Assembly (NCBI RefSeq): GCF_900099735.1
Contig: NZ_FNDT01000001.1
Span: forward strand, 613,722-677,721
Source of the DNA: Arthrobacter subterraneus
Lineage (GTDB): Bacteria > Actinomycetota > Actinomycetes > Actinomycetales > Micrococcaceae
Direction of reading: 5' to 3'
DNA: 64,000 nt
Position 1 is the stretch's first letter, and each line of letters starts with the position of its first letter. Below are positions 19,162-27,728 of the stretch, in pieces. Under the pieces are notes generated by a model that saw only the letters and a program-made list of their open reading frames with translations, did no database searches and was not told the origin of the DNA. The position numbers and the translations under genes are program-made.

Positions 19162-20907
19162 ATGGCGAGCAAAGACGCAGCAGACGCTGAGACAACATCG
19201 GCCGATCACATTTCCCTGATCACGGCCGGGTACACCTTCGAGGAACCTTCCATCCAGCTGGGAGCCGCGGTGGTGGGCGGCACCGTCCATCCCGAGGCTG
19301 CCGTGCGCCTGCCGCTGGCCATGATGAACCGTCATGGCCTCGTCTCGGGGGCAACCGGAACCGGGAAGACCATCACGCTCCAGGTCCTCGCCGAGCAACT
19401 GAGCATCGGCGGGGTGCCTGTGTTCCTTGCCGACATCAAGGGTGACCTCACCGGACTGTCCACGCCCGGAGCGGGCGCAGAGAAGCTCCTCAAACGCACA
19501 CAGTCCGTAGGCCAGTCCTGGTCTGCGGCGAGCTTCCCGGTGGAGTACTTCTCGCTCGGCGGCGACGGCGTGGGGGTACCCATCCGGGCGACCATCTCCG
19601 ATTTCGGTCCGCTGCTCCTGGCCCGGGTGCTGGATCTCAACGAGACCCAGGAGTCCAGCCTGCAACTGGTGTTCCACTACGCGGACAAGGCCGGCCTGGA
19701 ACTGTTCAACCTCGCAGACCTCCGGGCTGTGATCACCTTCCTGGTCTCCGATGAGGGCAAGGACGCGCTCGAACAGCTCGGCGGCCTGTCGAAAGCAACC
19801 GCCGGCGTGATTCTCCGCGAGCTCATCACCCTCGAGGCGCAGGGCATGGACCGGTTCTTCGGCGAACCCGAATTCGACACCGGGGATCTGCTGCGTACCG
19901 GTGCTGACGGCCGCGGCATCATCAACTGCCTCGAACTTCCCACGCTCCAGCAGAAGCCACAGCTGTTTTCGACCTTCCTCATGTGGCTGGTCGCCGATCT
20001 TTTCGCAGACCTGCCCGAGGTCGGCGATCTCGACAAACCGAAACTCGTGTTCTTCCTCGACGAAGCGCACCTGCTGTTCAATGGCGCATCGAAGGCGTTC
20101 CTGCAGTCCATCCAGACCACCGTCCGGCTGATCCGTTCCAAGGGCGTCGGCATCTTCTTTGTCACCCAGACCCCCCGTGACGTTCCCGCGGAGGTCCTCG
20201 GCCAGCTCGCGAACCGCGTCCAGCACGCGCTGCGCGCCTTCACCCCGGATGATGCCAAAGCGCTGAAGTCGACCGTCTCCACCTTCCCCATCAGCCCCTA
20301 CGACCTCGAGGAGGTCCTCACCACGGCCGGCATCGGCGAGGCCGTCGTCACCGTCATGAACGAGAAGGGCGCCCCCACTCCCGTCGCCTGGACCCGCATG
20401 TTCTCCCCGCAGTCCACCATGGGACCGTCTCCTGCCGGCGTCGTCGAGGACATCGTGAAGAGTTCTCCACTCCTCGCGGACTACGGAACCCCCATCGACA
20501 GCCACTCCGCCTTCGAGAAACTCTCCGGACAGGCGGAAGCAGAAACTCCAACAACGACGACGGCGGCTCCCCCATCCACTGCGGACGAACCTCCCGCTGC
20601 AGGGCGGCTTCCCACCCAGGCCGAGATCGACGCCGATGCACGCCGTATCGAGGAGGAAATCCTCGGCCGGCCCAGCAACCGTCCGCCCAGTGCACGCAGG
20701 GAGCAGCCCGCGCCTGACTCCGGGACAAACCCGCCTCCGGCTCCCCGCACCGGCGGGAATCAGCCCGACAGGAATCAGCCCGACGGGAATCAGCCGGACA
20801 GGAATGAAATGATGGACTTTGCCCTCAAGGCTGCCGGGACCATCGGTGTTGAGCTGGTCCGGGGTCTTTTCGGGACGCAACGGAGGCGCCGTCGTCGTCG
20901 TTGGTAG
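19162..20907 (+). CDS. HerA-like ATPase, DUF853 family
   Basis: AAA-type ATPase related to the HerA/FtsK translocases. The P-loop GATGTGKT lies at about residue 63-70 and Walker B is KLVFFLDEAHLLF. The family is widespread and often annotated as a helicase, but its role is unknown. The last 100 residues are low-complexity and contain three five-residue repeats (QPDRN/QPDGN), ending in an Arg-rich tail. I favour the ATG at 19162 over 19156 because a TACGCT box (19149-19154) ends seven bases before it. Confidence 0.85.
   Translation: MASKDAADAETTSADHISLITAGYTFEEPSIQLGAAVVGGTVHPEAAVRLPLAMMNRHGLVSGATGTGKTITLQVLAEQLSIGGVPVFLADIKGDLTGLSTPGAGAEKLLKRTQSVGQSWSAASFPVEYFSLGGDGVGVPIRATISDFGPLLLARVLDLNETQESSLQLVFHYADKAGLELFNLADLRAVITFLVSDEGKDALEQLGGLSKATAGVILRELITLEAQGMDRFFGEPEFDTGDLLRTGADGRGIINCLELPTLQQKPQLFSTFLMWLVADLFADLPEVGDLDKPKLVFFLDEAHLLFNGASKAFLQSIQTTVRLIRSKGVGIFFVTQTPRDVPAEVLGQLANRVQHALRAFTPDDAKALKSTVSTFPISPYDLEEVLTTAGIGEAVVTVMNEKGAPTPVAWTRMFSPQSTMGPSPAGVVEDIVKSSPLLADYGTPIDSHSAFEKLSGQAEAETPTTTTAAPPSTADEPPAAGRLPTQAEIDADARRIEEEILGRPSNRPPSARREQPAPDSGTNPPPAPRTGGNQPDRNQPDGNQPDRNEMMDFALKAAGTIGVELVRGLFGTQRRRRRRRW
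20761..20805 (+). repeat. 15-bp coding minisatellite, three copies
   Basis: CAGCCCGACAGGAAT occurs three times in tandem at 20761, 20776 and 20791 with single-base changes. It encodes Gln-Pro-Asp-Arg/Gly-Asn in the disordered tail of the HerA-like ATPase. Copy-number changes would keep the frame. Confidence 0.9.
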
Positions 20908-20938
20908 GTCCGGCACGGTCATTGGGTAACGTAAGAGG

Positions 20939-21922
20939 GTGAATTCGTCCCGCCTGATCCGAGTCCTGGCCGCCTGGCTGGGCGGGCTCATGCTCGCGGT
21001 GGCGGCTGCAATCACTACCGTGACGCTGGTCAACACCCACGTCTACGGCCCTCACCAGCAGGTGGAAAGTTACCTTGAGGCGCTGCGCCAGGGTGAGGGA
21101 GAACGGGCGCTGGGGCTGCTGAACGCCACCGTTCCGGACGCCAACGCCGCGCTCCTCGACGGCCCTGCGCTGCAGCGGGCCACACGCGGAGTAGAGAATG
21201 TCGAGGTCGGCACGCCCCGGCCGGCAGGGGACAACCGGGTTGAGGTGGATGTCTCCTACACCATCGCCGATACCCAACACACCACGGCGTTCCTCCTCGA
21301 GAGGACCGGCACCGAGTGGCTTTTTTTCAACCGGTGGGAATTTGTGCCGTCCGCTTTGCCCACCCTGGAAGTCTCTGTGATCAACCAGAACGAGGCGACG
21401 CTCAACGGCACCCGTGTCCTGATGCCGGAAGGACGCAACCGCTTCGCCGTTTTCTACCCGGCGGAGGTGGAAGCCCACTACACGAGCGAGTACTTCGCGG
21501 CGCCAGCCCAGACCGCTGCGGTGACGGACCGCCGGCAGGCGCCCACCCGGATCAACCTCGCCACCGCCGCCACTCCCGCCCTGAGTGACGCGGTGGCCGC
21601 ACAGCTCAAGACCTTCCTCGACAGGTGTGCGGAACAGACCGTGTTCCAGCCCGCCAATTGTCCCTTCGGGTTCGAGACGGAGAACCGGGTGGCCGGACCG
21701 ATCGACTGGTCCATCACGGAGTACCCGGAAGTCCGCATCGAACCGTTCAACGGCGACTGGATCATCTCACCGCTCACAGGCACCGTTCTCCTGGAGACCC
21801 GGCTGCAGGACCTGTTCACGGGAATCATCGAGCCTGTCAGCGTCCCGCAGGAGTTCGGTTTCACCGCCCGCCTCGCCGTGACCGAAGAAGGCATCACGGT
21901 CACCCCCGTGGTGGAGTACTAG
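20939..21922 (+). CDS. Membrane-anchored protein of unknown function
   Basis: 327 residues with one N-terminal membrane segment (about 9-31) and no lipobox, followed by an extracytoplasmic region rich in beta-strand patterns. It resembles the anchored hypothetical proteins of Micrococcaceae with a DUF4878/NTF2-like first part (QQVESYLEALRQGEGERALGLL). Two cysteines (LDRCAEQ and PANCPFG) could form a disulfide outside the cell. A TAACGT box (20927-20932) ends six bases before the GTG start. The gene converges on the NHL-thioredoxin gene with two bases between stops. Function not recognised. Confidence 0.75.
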   Translation: MNSSRLIRVLAAWLGGLMLAVAAAITTVTLVNTHVYGPHQQVESYLEALRQGEGERALGLLNATVPDANAALLDGPALQRATRGVENVEVGTPRPAGDNRVEVDVSYTIADTQHTTAFLLERTGTEWLFFNRWEFVPSALPTLEVSVINQNEATLNGTRVLMPEGRNRFAVFYPAEVEAHYTSEYFAAPAQTAAVTDRRQAPTRINLATAATPALSDAVAAQLKTFLDRCAEQTVFQPANCPFGFETENRVAGPIDWSITEYPEVRIEPFNGDWIISPLTGTVLLETRLQDLFTGIIEPVSVPQEFGFTARLAVTEEGITVTPVVEY

Positions 21923-21924
21923 GG

Positions 21925-23934
21925 CTAGTCCAGACCGCGCAGGTCGAGGATCAGTTCGGTCTCCCCGTCCGCGTTGAGGATGACCGGGATCCCCCAGTCC
22001 TGCTGGTACAGGTGGCAGGCCGCATGGTCCGGGATCTCTCCGCCCGGTTCGCCGTCGCAGGCCGCCGCGCGCGCGGTGATGTGCAGGACGCCCTCGGGAA
22101 CCTCGTCGGAGAGCACCAGCCGGCGCTGCAGCCCTACGCCGGTGCCTCCACCGGAGACGAGCAGCGCCTCCGGCGAGGAGGAGATCTTCAGCTGCGTGGG
22201 ATCGCCCCAGCGGTCGTCCAGCTTCTGCCCCTTCGGCGCACTGAACCTGACGGTGACACCGAACCCGCCGGCTGCGACGGTGGTCTTGGGCCGCTGCGTC
22301 TGCGAGGCGCCCTCATCGACGGCAAGTGCCTCCTTGGGGATGGGCACCCGCACCAGCTGGTGCTTGTTTGCCTCCACCACGATGAGGAGCGGTTCGCCGC
22401 CTGATTCCACCGGCGCCTGGTCCACCAGCACGTCGGACGGCTCGGCAAGCCCGCGGATGAGGGTGGAGACCTGCCGCGTCGCCGGGTCGTACCGACGGAC
22501 GGCGCCGTTGTAGGTGTCGGCGACGGCGATCGACCCGTCCGGCAGTGCCGTAACTCCCAGCGGGTGCTGGAGGCGTGCCTGCCCCGCCTCGCCGTCGCGG
22601 AACCCGAAGTCGAACAGGCCGGTGCCGATCGCGGACTGCACCTGGGTGCGGCTCCGGCCGTTGACCGTGACGAAGCTCAGGACCCGCAGCGCGGAGGTCT
22701 CCGAATCAGCAACCCAGATGTTCCCATGCGCGTCCTCCGCCAGGCCCGAGGACTGTGCGAACCACGCGGCGGTGGCGTCGCCGTCGAGCAGCCCTTCCAG
22801 TCCGGTGCCGGCAAGGATGTCCACGCCGCCGGTCAGTGGATCGAAGGTGAAGATCTGGTGGGTGCCGGCCATGGCCACGACCACCCGCTCCAGCGTGGTG
22901 GACCAGATAACGTCCCAGGGTGAGGACAGGGAGATGTTCAATGCGTCGGTGCCCAGGAACGTGTCCTCCAGGCGCGGTGCTGCGTCCTCCGGGATGTCCT
23001 CGGCGTCGCCGCCGAGATCCAGGGAAACCTCCTCCAGCTCGACCGGGCGGGCCTTGACCTGGTTACCGGCGTCGAGCAGCCGCTGCACACCGTTCCCGGC
23101 AACGGTGGTCACTGCCCCGGTCTCCAGGCTGAGGGCGCGCAGGCGGTGGTTGACCGTGTCGGCGAGAACGACGTCGTATCCCACCCGCCGTGCGATCTGC
23201 GCTGGAAGGAGCGTCAGTCCCTGCGGTTCGTTGAACTGGGCTGTGTCAGGACCGCCGTCCGCGAAACCGCGGGTGCCGGAGCCGATGATACGCCGCACGG
23301 TGGTGAGATCGGCTTCCAGCTCCACCAGCCGGTGGTGGCCGGTGTCGCCCACGAGGAAGGTATTGCTGGCGGGCAGTGCAAGCACCTTGCCTGGGAAGCG
23401 GAGGTCCCCGGCGGTGGGCTCTGCGGGTACGTAGGGGCCGTCCCCCCGGTGCAGCGTGCCCTTCGCCTCGTGCTCCGCTACGAGTTCCTCGACGAGGGAC
23501 TCCAGTCCGGCGGCGTGGCCCTCACCGGAGAGGTGCGCAACGATGTAGCCCTCGGGGTCGATCACCACGAGGGTGGGCCAGGCGCGGGCCGTGTACGCCT
23601 GCCAGGTATCCAGCTCCGGGTCATCGAGCACCGGGTGGTGGATTTCATAGCGTTCCACGGCCGCCGCAAGGGCCACGGGATCGGCCTCATGCTCGAACTT
23701 GGGTGAGTGGACGCCGACCGTCACGAAGACATCCGAGTACTTCTCCTCAAGCGGCCGGAGCTCGTCGAGCACGTGGAGGCAGTTGATGCAGCAGAACGTC
23801 CAGAAGTCGAGCAGGACGATCTTCCCGCGGAGATCCTCAAGGGTCAGCTGCCGCCCTCCCGTGTTGAGCCAGTTCCGTCCAACGAGTTCGGAGGCGCGGA
23901 CGCGGTAGCCGACGCGGAGCGAGGTTTCGGTCAT
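21925..23934 (-). CDS. NHL-repeat thioredoxin-like protein (NHLRC2-like)
   Basis: 669-residue protein with an N-terminal TlpA/thioredoxin-like domain of about 150 residues and a C-terminal beta-propeller of NHL repeats (GVTALPDGSIAVADTYNGAVRRYD and similar blades), the layout of NHLRC2. The redox motif is CINC (Cys49-Cys52) with an extra Cys48. No signal peptide is seen, so it is probably cytoplasmic. Its start overlaps the stop of the CopD-CtaG fusion gene by four bases, which suggests shared expression. The substrate is unknown. Confidence 0.9.
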   Translation of the reverse strand: MTETSLRVGYRVRASELVGRNWLNTGGRQLTLEDLRGKIVLLDFWTFCCINCLHVLDELRPLEEKYSDVFVTVGVHSPKFEHEADPVALAAAVERYEIHHPVLDDPELDTWQAYTARAWPTLVVIDPEGYIVAHLSGEGHAAGLESLVEELVAEHEAKGTLHRGDGPYVPAEPTAGDLRFPGKVLALPASNTFLVGDTGHHRLVELEADLTTVRRIIGSGTRGFADGGPDTAQFNEPQGLTLLPAQIARRVGYDVVLADTVNHRLRALSLETGAVTTVAGNGVQRLLDAGNQVKARPVELEEVSLDLGGDAEDIPEDAAPRLEDTFLGTDALNISLSSPWDVIWSTTLERVVVAMAGTHQIFTFDPLTGGVDILAGTGLEGLLDGDATAAWFAQSSGLAEDAHGNIWVADSETSALRVLSFVTVNGRSRTQVQSAIGTGLFDFGFRDGEAGQARLQHPLGVTALPDGSIAVADTYNGAVRRYDPATRQVSTLIRGLAEPSDVLVDQAPVESGGEPLLIVVEANKHQLVRVPIPKEALAVDEGASQTQRPKTTVAAGGFGVTVRFSAPKGQKLDDRWGDPTQLKISSSPEALLVSGGGTGVGLQRRLVLSDEVPEGVLHITARAAACDGEPGGEIPDHAACHLYQQDWGIPVILNADGETELILDLRGLD

Positions 23935-26075
23935 TCAGGATCTCCTGGTGGGGTTGGGCGCTGTCCTTGGCGAGTGCCATGCGGGGGGTGCCCGGCGGAG
24001 GACCGGGTGCGGTCCCGTTCCGCGAGCGAGGCGAACATGTTGTTATAAGCCGAAAGTTCGGCGTCGTTATTCCGTTCCGCCGCGCGGTCCTTGCGGCGGG
24101 TCTCCCTGGCATCGCTGCGGGACCACATGACCGCGACGCCGATGGCGAGCAGGAGCGTGGGTATCTCACCGATCCCCCAGGTGACCGCACCGCCGATCTG
24201 CTGGTCGGCGAGGGCCGACGGGCCCCAGTCCCGGCCCATGTTGCCGAACCAGGAGGCCTGCAGCAGGGAGGTTCCTCCGGTCAGTGCCACACCGAAGAAC
24301 GCATGGAAGGCCATGGTGGCGAAGAGGAGCAGCAGCCGCAGCGGGTAGGGTGCACGCCGCGGGATGGGGTCGGTGCCGATCATGGTCAGCACAAAGATGT
24401 AACCGGTGAGCAGGAAGTGCAGGTTCATGAGCTCATGCCCCACGTGCTCACGCAGGGCGAACCCGAACAGCGGCGAGTAGTAGAAGATCACGATCGACCC
24501 CGCGAAGTTCGCCGCAGCGAACAGCGGGTGGGTGACCAGGGCGGAGAACTTCGAATGGACGATCACCAGGATCCACTCGCGGATACCCCTGCTGCCGTCC
24601 CGGCGCGGGGTCAGCGCCTTCAATGCCAGTGTGACCGGCGCCCCGATGACCAGGAACAGCGGGACCACCATGGTCAGCGCCATATGGTCGATCATGTGTG
24701 CGCTGAACAGCACCATGCCGTAGACGGCGGGGGCCCCGGAGGTGAAGTATGTCAGCGCGGTCAGTCCGGTCAGCCAGGAGATCAGCCGGAGAACCGACCA
24801 GGAATCACCGCGCCGGTGCAGCTTGGCCATGCCGAGGATGTACGCGGCAGCGACCGTGACGGCGAAGGCGATCCACAGCCAGTCCGGGCGCCATTCCGTC
24901 AGCCAGCGCATCGGCGTCGGCTCCGGAGGCAGTTCATAGCCGGTAAGGATGCGTGCCGGACTCGCGTCGGGCTGCAGTTCCTCCAGGCGCGGCGGCGCGG
25001 TCCGGGCCAGCGCGACGGCCACCCCGGAGACGGCCCCCATGATGGCGAGTTCGACGGCGATGAGCTGCCAGAGCACCCGGCGGGCGGACAGGTTGGTTTC
25101 CAGTTGAGGGATGACCCACTGGCGGTGCATGAGGCCGATTCCGCCGAGGAAGATTGTGGCGATCGCCTTGAAGGTCACCAGCAGGCCCCACTCGGAACTG
25201 AGCTGGGAGAGGCTGCCGATGCGCAGGCTGGCGTTGACGATGCCGGACAGGAACACGAGGGCGAAGGCAAACCCGGCGAGGGCGGAGAAACGCTTCAGGA
25301 CCGCCGCAGTCTGGGTTCCGAGTTTTCCGCCGATCACGGCCAGGACAATGATCCCGCCGACCCAGAGGCAGACGCCCACCAGGTGCAGCAGGATGGAGTT
25401 CACGGCGGCGTTGTGGTCATCGCCGCTTGCCGAGTGGCCGATCAGGGCCATCGGCAGCAGACCGCCGAGTGAGAGCACCAGCGTGAGGGCAAGCCAGAGG
25501 CTCGAGCGGGCGCCGAACGTCATGGTTGCGGCGACAGCGGCAATCATGGTGGTGGCCAGCCAGGCCCTGCCGGTGTCGAAGTCCGTCAGGTAGGACGCCA
25601 GGCCCTGGGTGTAGACGGGGTCGCCGCTGAGCGGCAGGCCTGCGGCGTCCGAGTAGGTGAGCACCATGACGGCAAGGGCGGAAAGCGTCCAGGCTACCGC
25701 CGCCCAGGACGCCAGCGACATCACCCGGGAAAAGGCAGGCGTTTCCTCCGGATCTTCTCCCGCCGCACGTCCTGTGCCGGTTCCGGACCGGACGCGGCGG
25801 GGCAGGATCACCACCGCGAAAACGAGGGAGCCGACGACGGCGGCCACCGAGAGGTTGTGTGCGGCTTTGGCCACGGGCAGGCCCCAGCGGGTGAGGACGC
25901 CCGGGTCGCTCAGCTGGCGGGGAGCCGCTGCCCCGGAGAAGGCCAGTGCGAGAACCACTGCTGCGAGGACGGCAGCCCCCGCGGCGATCAGCCAGCCGGG
26001 TCCGATCCCGGTTCCCCCGGCGGCGCCGGCGCGCCCGGACTTCGACTGGTTGGTTGTTGTGGCCACGCCTTCCAT
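23931..26075 (-). CDS. CopD-CtaG fusion membrane protein
   Basis: 714 residues with about 15 membrane helices. The N-terminal half is a CopD-type copper transport domain with histidines in membrane segments (ALIGHSASGDDHNAAVNS, LLHLVGVCLWVGG). The C-terminal half is a CtaG/caa3-type cytochrome oxidase assembly domain (SAHMIDHMALTMVVPLFLVIGAP, NLHFLLTGYIF). Such fusions are usual in actinobacteria and are thought to deliver copper to cytochrome oxidase. The charged tail of about 65 residues is cytoplasmic. The downstream redox protein overlaps it by ATGA. Confidence 0.9.
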   Translation of the reverse strand: MEGVATTTNQSKSGRAGAAGGTGIGPGWLIAAGAAVLAAVVLALAFSGAAAPRQLSDPGVLTRWGLPVAKAAHNLSVAAVVGSLVFAVVILPRRVRSGTGTGRAAGEDPEETPAFSRVMSLASWAAVAWTLSALAVMVLTYSDAAGLPLSGDPVYTQGLASYLTDFDTGRAWLATTMIAAVAATMTFGARSSLWLALTLVLSLGGLLPMALIGHSASGDDHNAAVNSILLHLVGVCLWVGGIIVLAVIGGKLGTQTAAVLKRFSALAGFAFALVFLSGIVNASLRIGSLSQLSSEWGLLVTFKAIATIFLGGIGLMHRQWVIPQLETNLSARRVLWQLIAVELAIMGAVSGVAVALARTAPPRLEELQPDASPARILTGYELPPEPTPMRWLTEWRPDWLWIAFAVTVAAAYILGMAKLHRRGDSWSVLRLISWLTGLTALTYFTSGAPAVYGMVLFSAHMIDHMALTMVVPLFLVIGAPVTLALKALTPRRDGSRGIREWILVIVHSKFSALVTHPLFAAANFAGSIVIFYYSPLFGFALREHVGHELMNLHFLLTGYIFVLTMIGTDPIPRRAPYPLRLLLLFATMAFHAFFGVALTGGTSLLQASWFGNMGRDWGPSALADQQIGGAVTWGIGEIPTLLLAIGVAVMWSRSDARETRRKDRAAERNNDAELSAYNNMFASLAERDRTRSSAGHPPHGTRQGQRPTPPGDPE

Positions 26076-26167
26076 TGTCTACCCGCAGTAGAACAACGGC
26101 CAACTAACGTAACGTGCCGCACTGGTGAGAGCGGGCCGGACGCTGAAAGGAACGGGTGTTAAACGAA

Positions 26168-26201
26168 GCAGGGACTGCCACCGCGTGGTGGCAGTCCCTG
26201 C
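26168..26201 (-). terminator. Terminator of the HU gene
   Basis: A perfect 15-bp stem (GCAGGGACTGCCACC and its complement) with a 4-base loop lies 11 bases beyond the HU stop. In the direction of transcription it is followed by TTCGTTTAA, a moderately T-rich tail. Confidence 0.88.
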
Positions 26202-26211
26202 GTCAGCTGAG

Positions 26212-26502
26212 CTACTTGACGGCAGCCTTGAGCTTGGAGCCGGCGGTCAGCTTGACGCTGCTGCCTGCTGCAATCTCGATGGTCTCGCCGGTCTGCGGGT
26301 TGCGGCCGGTGCGCGCTGCACGCTCCGTGCGCTCAACTGCGAGCCAGCCCGGGATGGTCACCTTGACGTCGTCCTTGGCAGAGGAAGCGAGAACGTCGAA
26401 CAGGGCGTCCAGCACGCTGTTCACGGCAGTCTGGCTGGTGTCAGCCTTTGCTGCTACCTCGGCCACCAGTTCGCTGCGGTTCTTGGTCTCTTTCTTAGCC
26501 AA
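26212..26502 (-). CDS. hupB: HU family DNA-binding protein
   Basis: 96-residue histone-like protein that bends and compacts DNA as a dimer. The pattern TKNRSELVAEVAAKADTSQTAVNSVLDALFDVL and the beta-arm IPGWLAVERTERAARTGRNPQTGE are the HU signature. It lacks the long Lys/Ala-rich tail of mycobacterial HupB, so it is the short type. A strong AGGAGGA ribosome site precedes the ATG. It is a single-gene unit with its own terminator. Confidence 0.94.
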   Translation of the reverse strand: MAKKETKNRSELVAEVAAKADTSQTAVNSVLDALFDVLASSAKDDVKVTIPGWLAVERTERAARTGRNPQTGETIEIAAGSSVKLTAGSKLKAAVK

Positions 26503-26690
26503 TGTATGTCCTCCTGGACTTGTGCGGATTATTCAGAACTTCACCGTGCCGGCAAAGCTTCTGGAGGAAAACCTACCAGCTTCAACAGGGATGTCCCGTA
26601 GATTCGGGCATTATTGCCCGGATTTCCGGGGAATTCAGGGCTTTTTCGGGGTTCGGGGACCCCAAAAACCCCGCGGGACGGCGTTAAACG

Positions 26691-26726
26691 CAACAGGACG
26701 GCGGCCGTATGGCCACCGTCCTGTTG
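26691..26726 (-). terminator. Terminator of rpmB-rpmG-rpsN
   Basis: A 16-bp stem with one mismatch (CAACAGGACGGCGGCC against GGCCACCGTCCTGTTG) and a 4-base loop lies 24 bases after the rpsN stop. It is followed by CGTTTAACG in the direction of transcription. The 26503-26690 stretch between this and HU holds the HU promoter region and no gene. Confidence 0.82.
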
Positions 26727-26749
26727 TCAGTTTCAGCCAGCTGCCGGGT

Positions 26750-27055
26750 CTACCAGCTTGACTTGGTTACGCCGGGCAGTTCGCCGCGGTGCGCCATGTC
26801 GCGGAAGCGGACACGCGAGATGCCGAACTTCTGGAGGGTGCCGCGGGGGCGCCCGTCGATCTGGTCGCGGTTGCGCAGGCGGACCGGCGACGCGTTGCGG
26901 GGCAGCTTCTGGAGGCCGAGGCGTGCAGCCTCGCGTGCCTCGTCGGTTGCGTTTTCATCAACCAGCGTCTTCTTGAGCTCGAGGCGCTTGGCCGCGTAGC
27001 GCTCAACAATGACCTTGCGCTGCTCGTTGCGAGCAATCTTTGACTTCTTAGCCAT
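26750..27055 (-). CDS. rpsN: 30S ribosomal protein S14, zinc-free form
   Basis: 101-residue S14 of the long form without cysteines: where the short zinc form has two CxxC motifs, this one has [25 protein letters not shown]. The tail [25 protein letters not shown] is the universal S14 end. It binds helices of the 16S rRNA head. It is the third gene of rpmB-rpmG-rpsN. In many actinobacteria this trio is a zinc-sparing paralogue set; whether a zinc-binding S14 exists elsewhere in this genome cannot be seen here. Confidence 0.95.
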   Translation of the reverse strand: MAKKSKIARNEQRKVIVERYAAKRLELKKTLVDENATDEAREAARLGLQKLPRNASPVRLRNRDQIDGRPRGTLQKFGISRVRFRDMAHRGELPGVTKSSW

Positions 27056-27059
27056 GTGT

Positions 27060-27227
27060 TTAGCGCTCCTCTCGGAATTCGACGTGCTTGCGGATCTTGG
27101 GGTCGTACTTCATCAGAACCATACGGTCCGGGTCATTACGGCGGTTCTTGCGGGTCACGTAGGTGTACCCGGTGCCTGCCGTGGACTTCAGCTTGATGAT
27201 CGGACGTACGTCTTTGTCCTTTGCCAT
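27060..27227 (-). CDS. rpmG: 50S ribosomal protein L33, zinc-free form
   Basis: 55-residue L33, read directly from the sequence. It begins [20 protein letters not shown] and continues [16 protein letters not shown], with no cysteine, so it is the zinc-independent form. The start ATG shares one base with the rpmB stop (TAATG), and rpsN follows after 4 bases, so the three are coupled. L33 sits near the E site of the large subunit. Confidence 0.95.
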   Translation of the reverse strand: MAKDKDVRPIIKLKSTAGTGYTYVTRKNRRNDPDRMVLMKYDPKIRKHVEFREER

Positions 27228-27463
27228 TAGAGCTTCACTCCCCGCGCCTGGATTTCAGCGACGACGGCGTCAATACCGCGCACGTCGATGGTCTTGATGC
27301 CGCGGGCGGAAACCTGCAGCGTTACGTTACGGCGCAGGGACGGAACCCAGTAGCGCTTCTTCTGAATGTTCGGGTCGAACCTGCGCTTGGTGCGGCGGTG
27401 CGAGTGCGAAATACTGTGCCCGAAGCCCGGCTCGGCCCCAGTCACTTGGCAGTGAGCTGCCAT
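27227..27463 (-). CDS. rpmB: 50S ribosomal protein L28, zinc-free form
   Basis: 78-residue L28, first gene of the trio. [32 protein letters not shown] is the family start. It has a single cysteine instead of the two CxxC pairs of the zinc form, so it belongs to the zinc-independent class. A GGAGGATCATC ribosome site precedes the ATG. A CAGGTA-N11-TACCTG inverted repeat (27490-27512) sits upstream and could be an operator. Confidence 0.95.
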   Translation of the reverse strand: MAAHCQVTGAEPGFGHSISHSHRRTKRRFDPNIQKKRYWVPSLRRNVTLQVSARGIKTIDVRGIDAVVAEIQARGVKL

Positions 27464-27489
27464 GATGATCCTCCAAAGATTGAATAAAA

Positions 27490-27512
27490 CAGGTAACAGA
27501 CAGTGCTACCTG
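27490..27512. promoter_or_regulatory. Inverted repeat upstream of rpmB
   Basis: CAGGTA and TACCTG form a perfect 6-bp inverted repeat separated by 11 bases, 27 bases before the rpmB start. It does not look like the AT-rich Zur boxes of Streptomyces or Mycobacterium. The rest of 27464-27687 shows no gene. Confidence 0.4.
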
Positions 27513-27687
27513 CCATGGAATGCTTCAGCGGCGTCACCGTCCTGACGGCTACAACGGCCATCTGCGGTGTTCGCGATGTGAGCGCAACCTGAGCCCCTAA
27601 CTACCGGCCCTCGGGCGAGATAAACTCCCGAAAACCGGAGCAATTGCGCACGCTCCGCCAACTGATGCCTTTCCATTCTAGGAGGGA

Positions 27688-27725
27688 GGCGGCTTTAAGA
27701 CCAATCGCGGCCGGTCTCAGCCGCC
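27688..27725 (-). terminator. Hairpin after the glgC-like gene
   Basis: GGCGGCT (27688) pairs with AGCCGCC (27719), and after a small internal loop AGACC pairs with GGTCT, closing a 10-base loop. The hairpin starts three bases after the stop codon. Confidence 0.65.
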
Positions 27726-27728
27726 GCC

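Noticed and set aside
23967-25472. 501-codon plus-strand frame in the CopD-CtaG gene
   Set aside because: Antisense shadow, rich in Gly, Gln and Asp, without any domain.
27464-27540. Zur box before rpmB
   Set aside because: No AT-rich TGAAAAT..ATTTTCA-like motif is present; only the CAGGTA palindrome was recorded.
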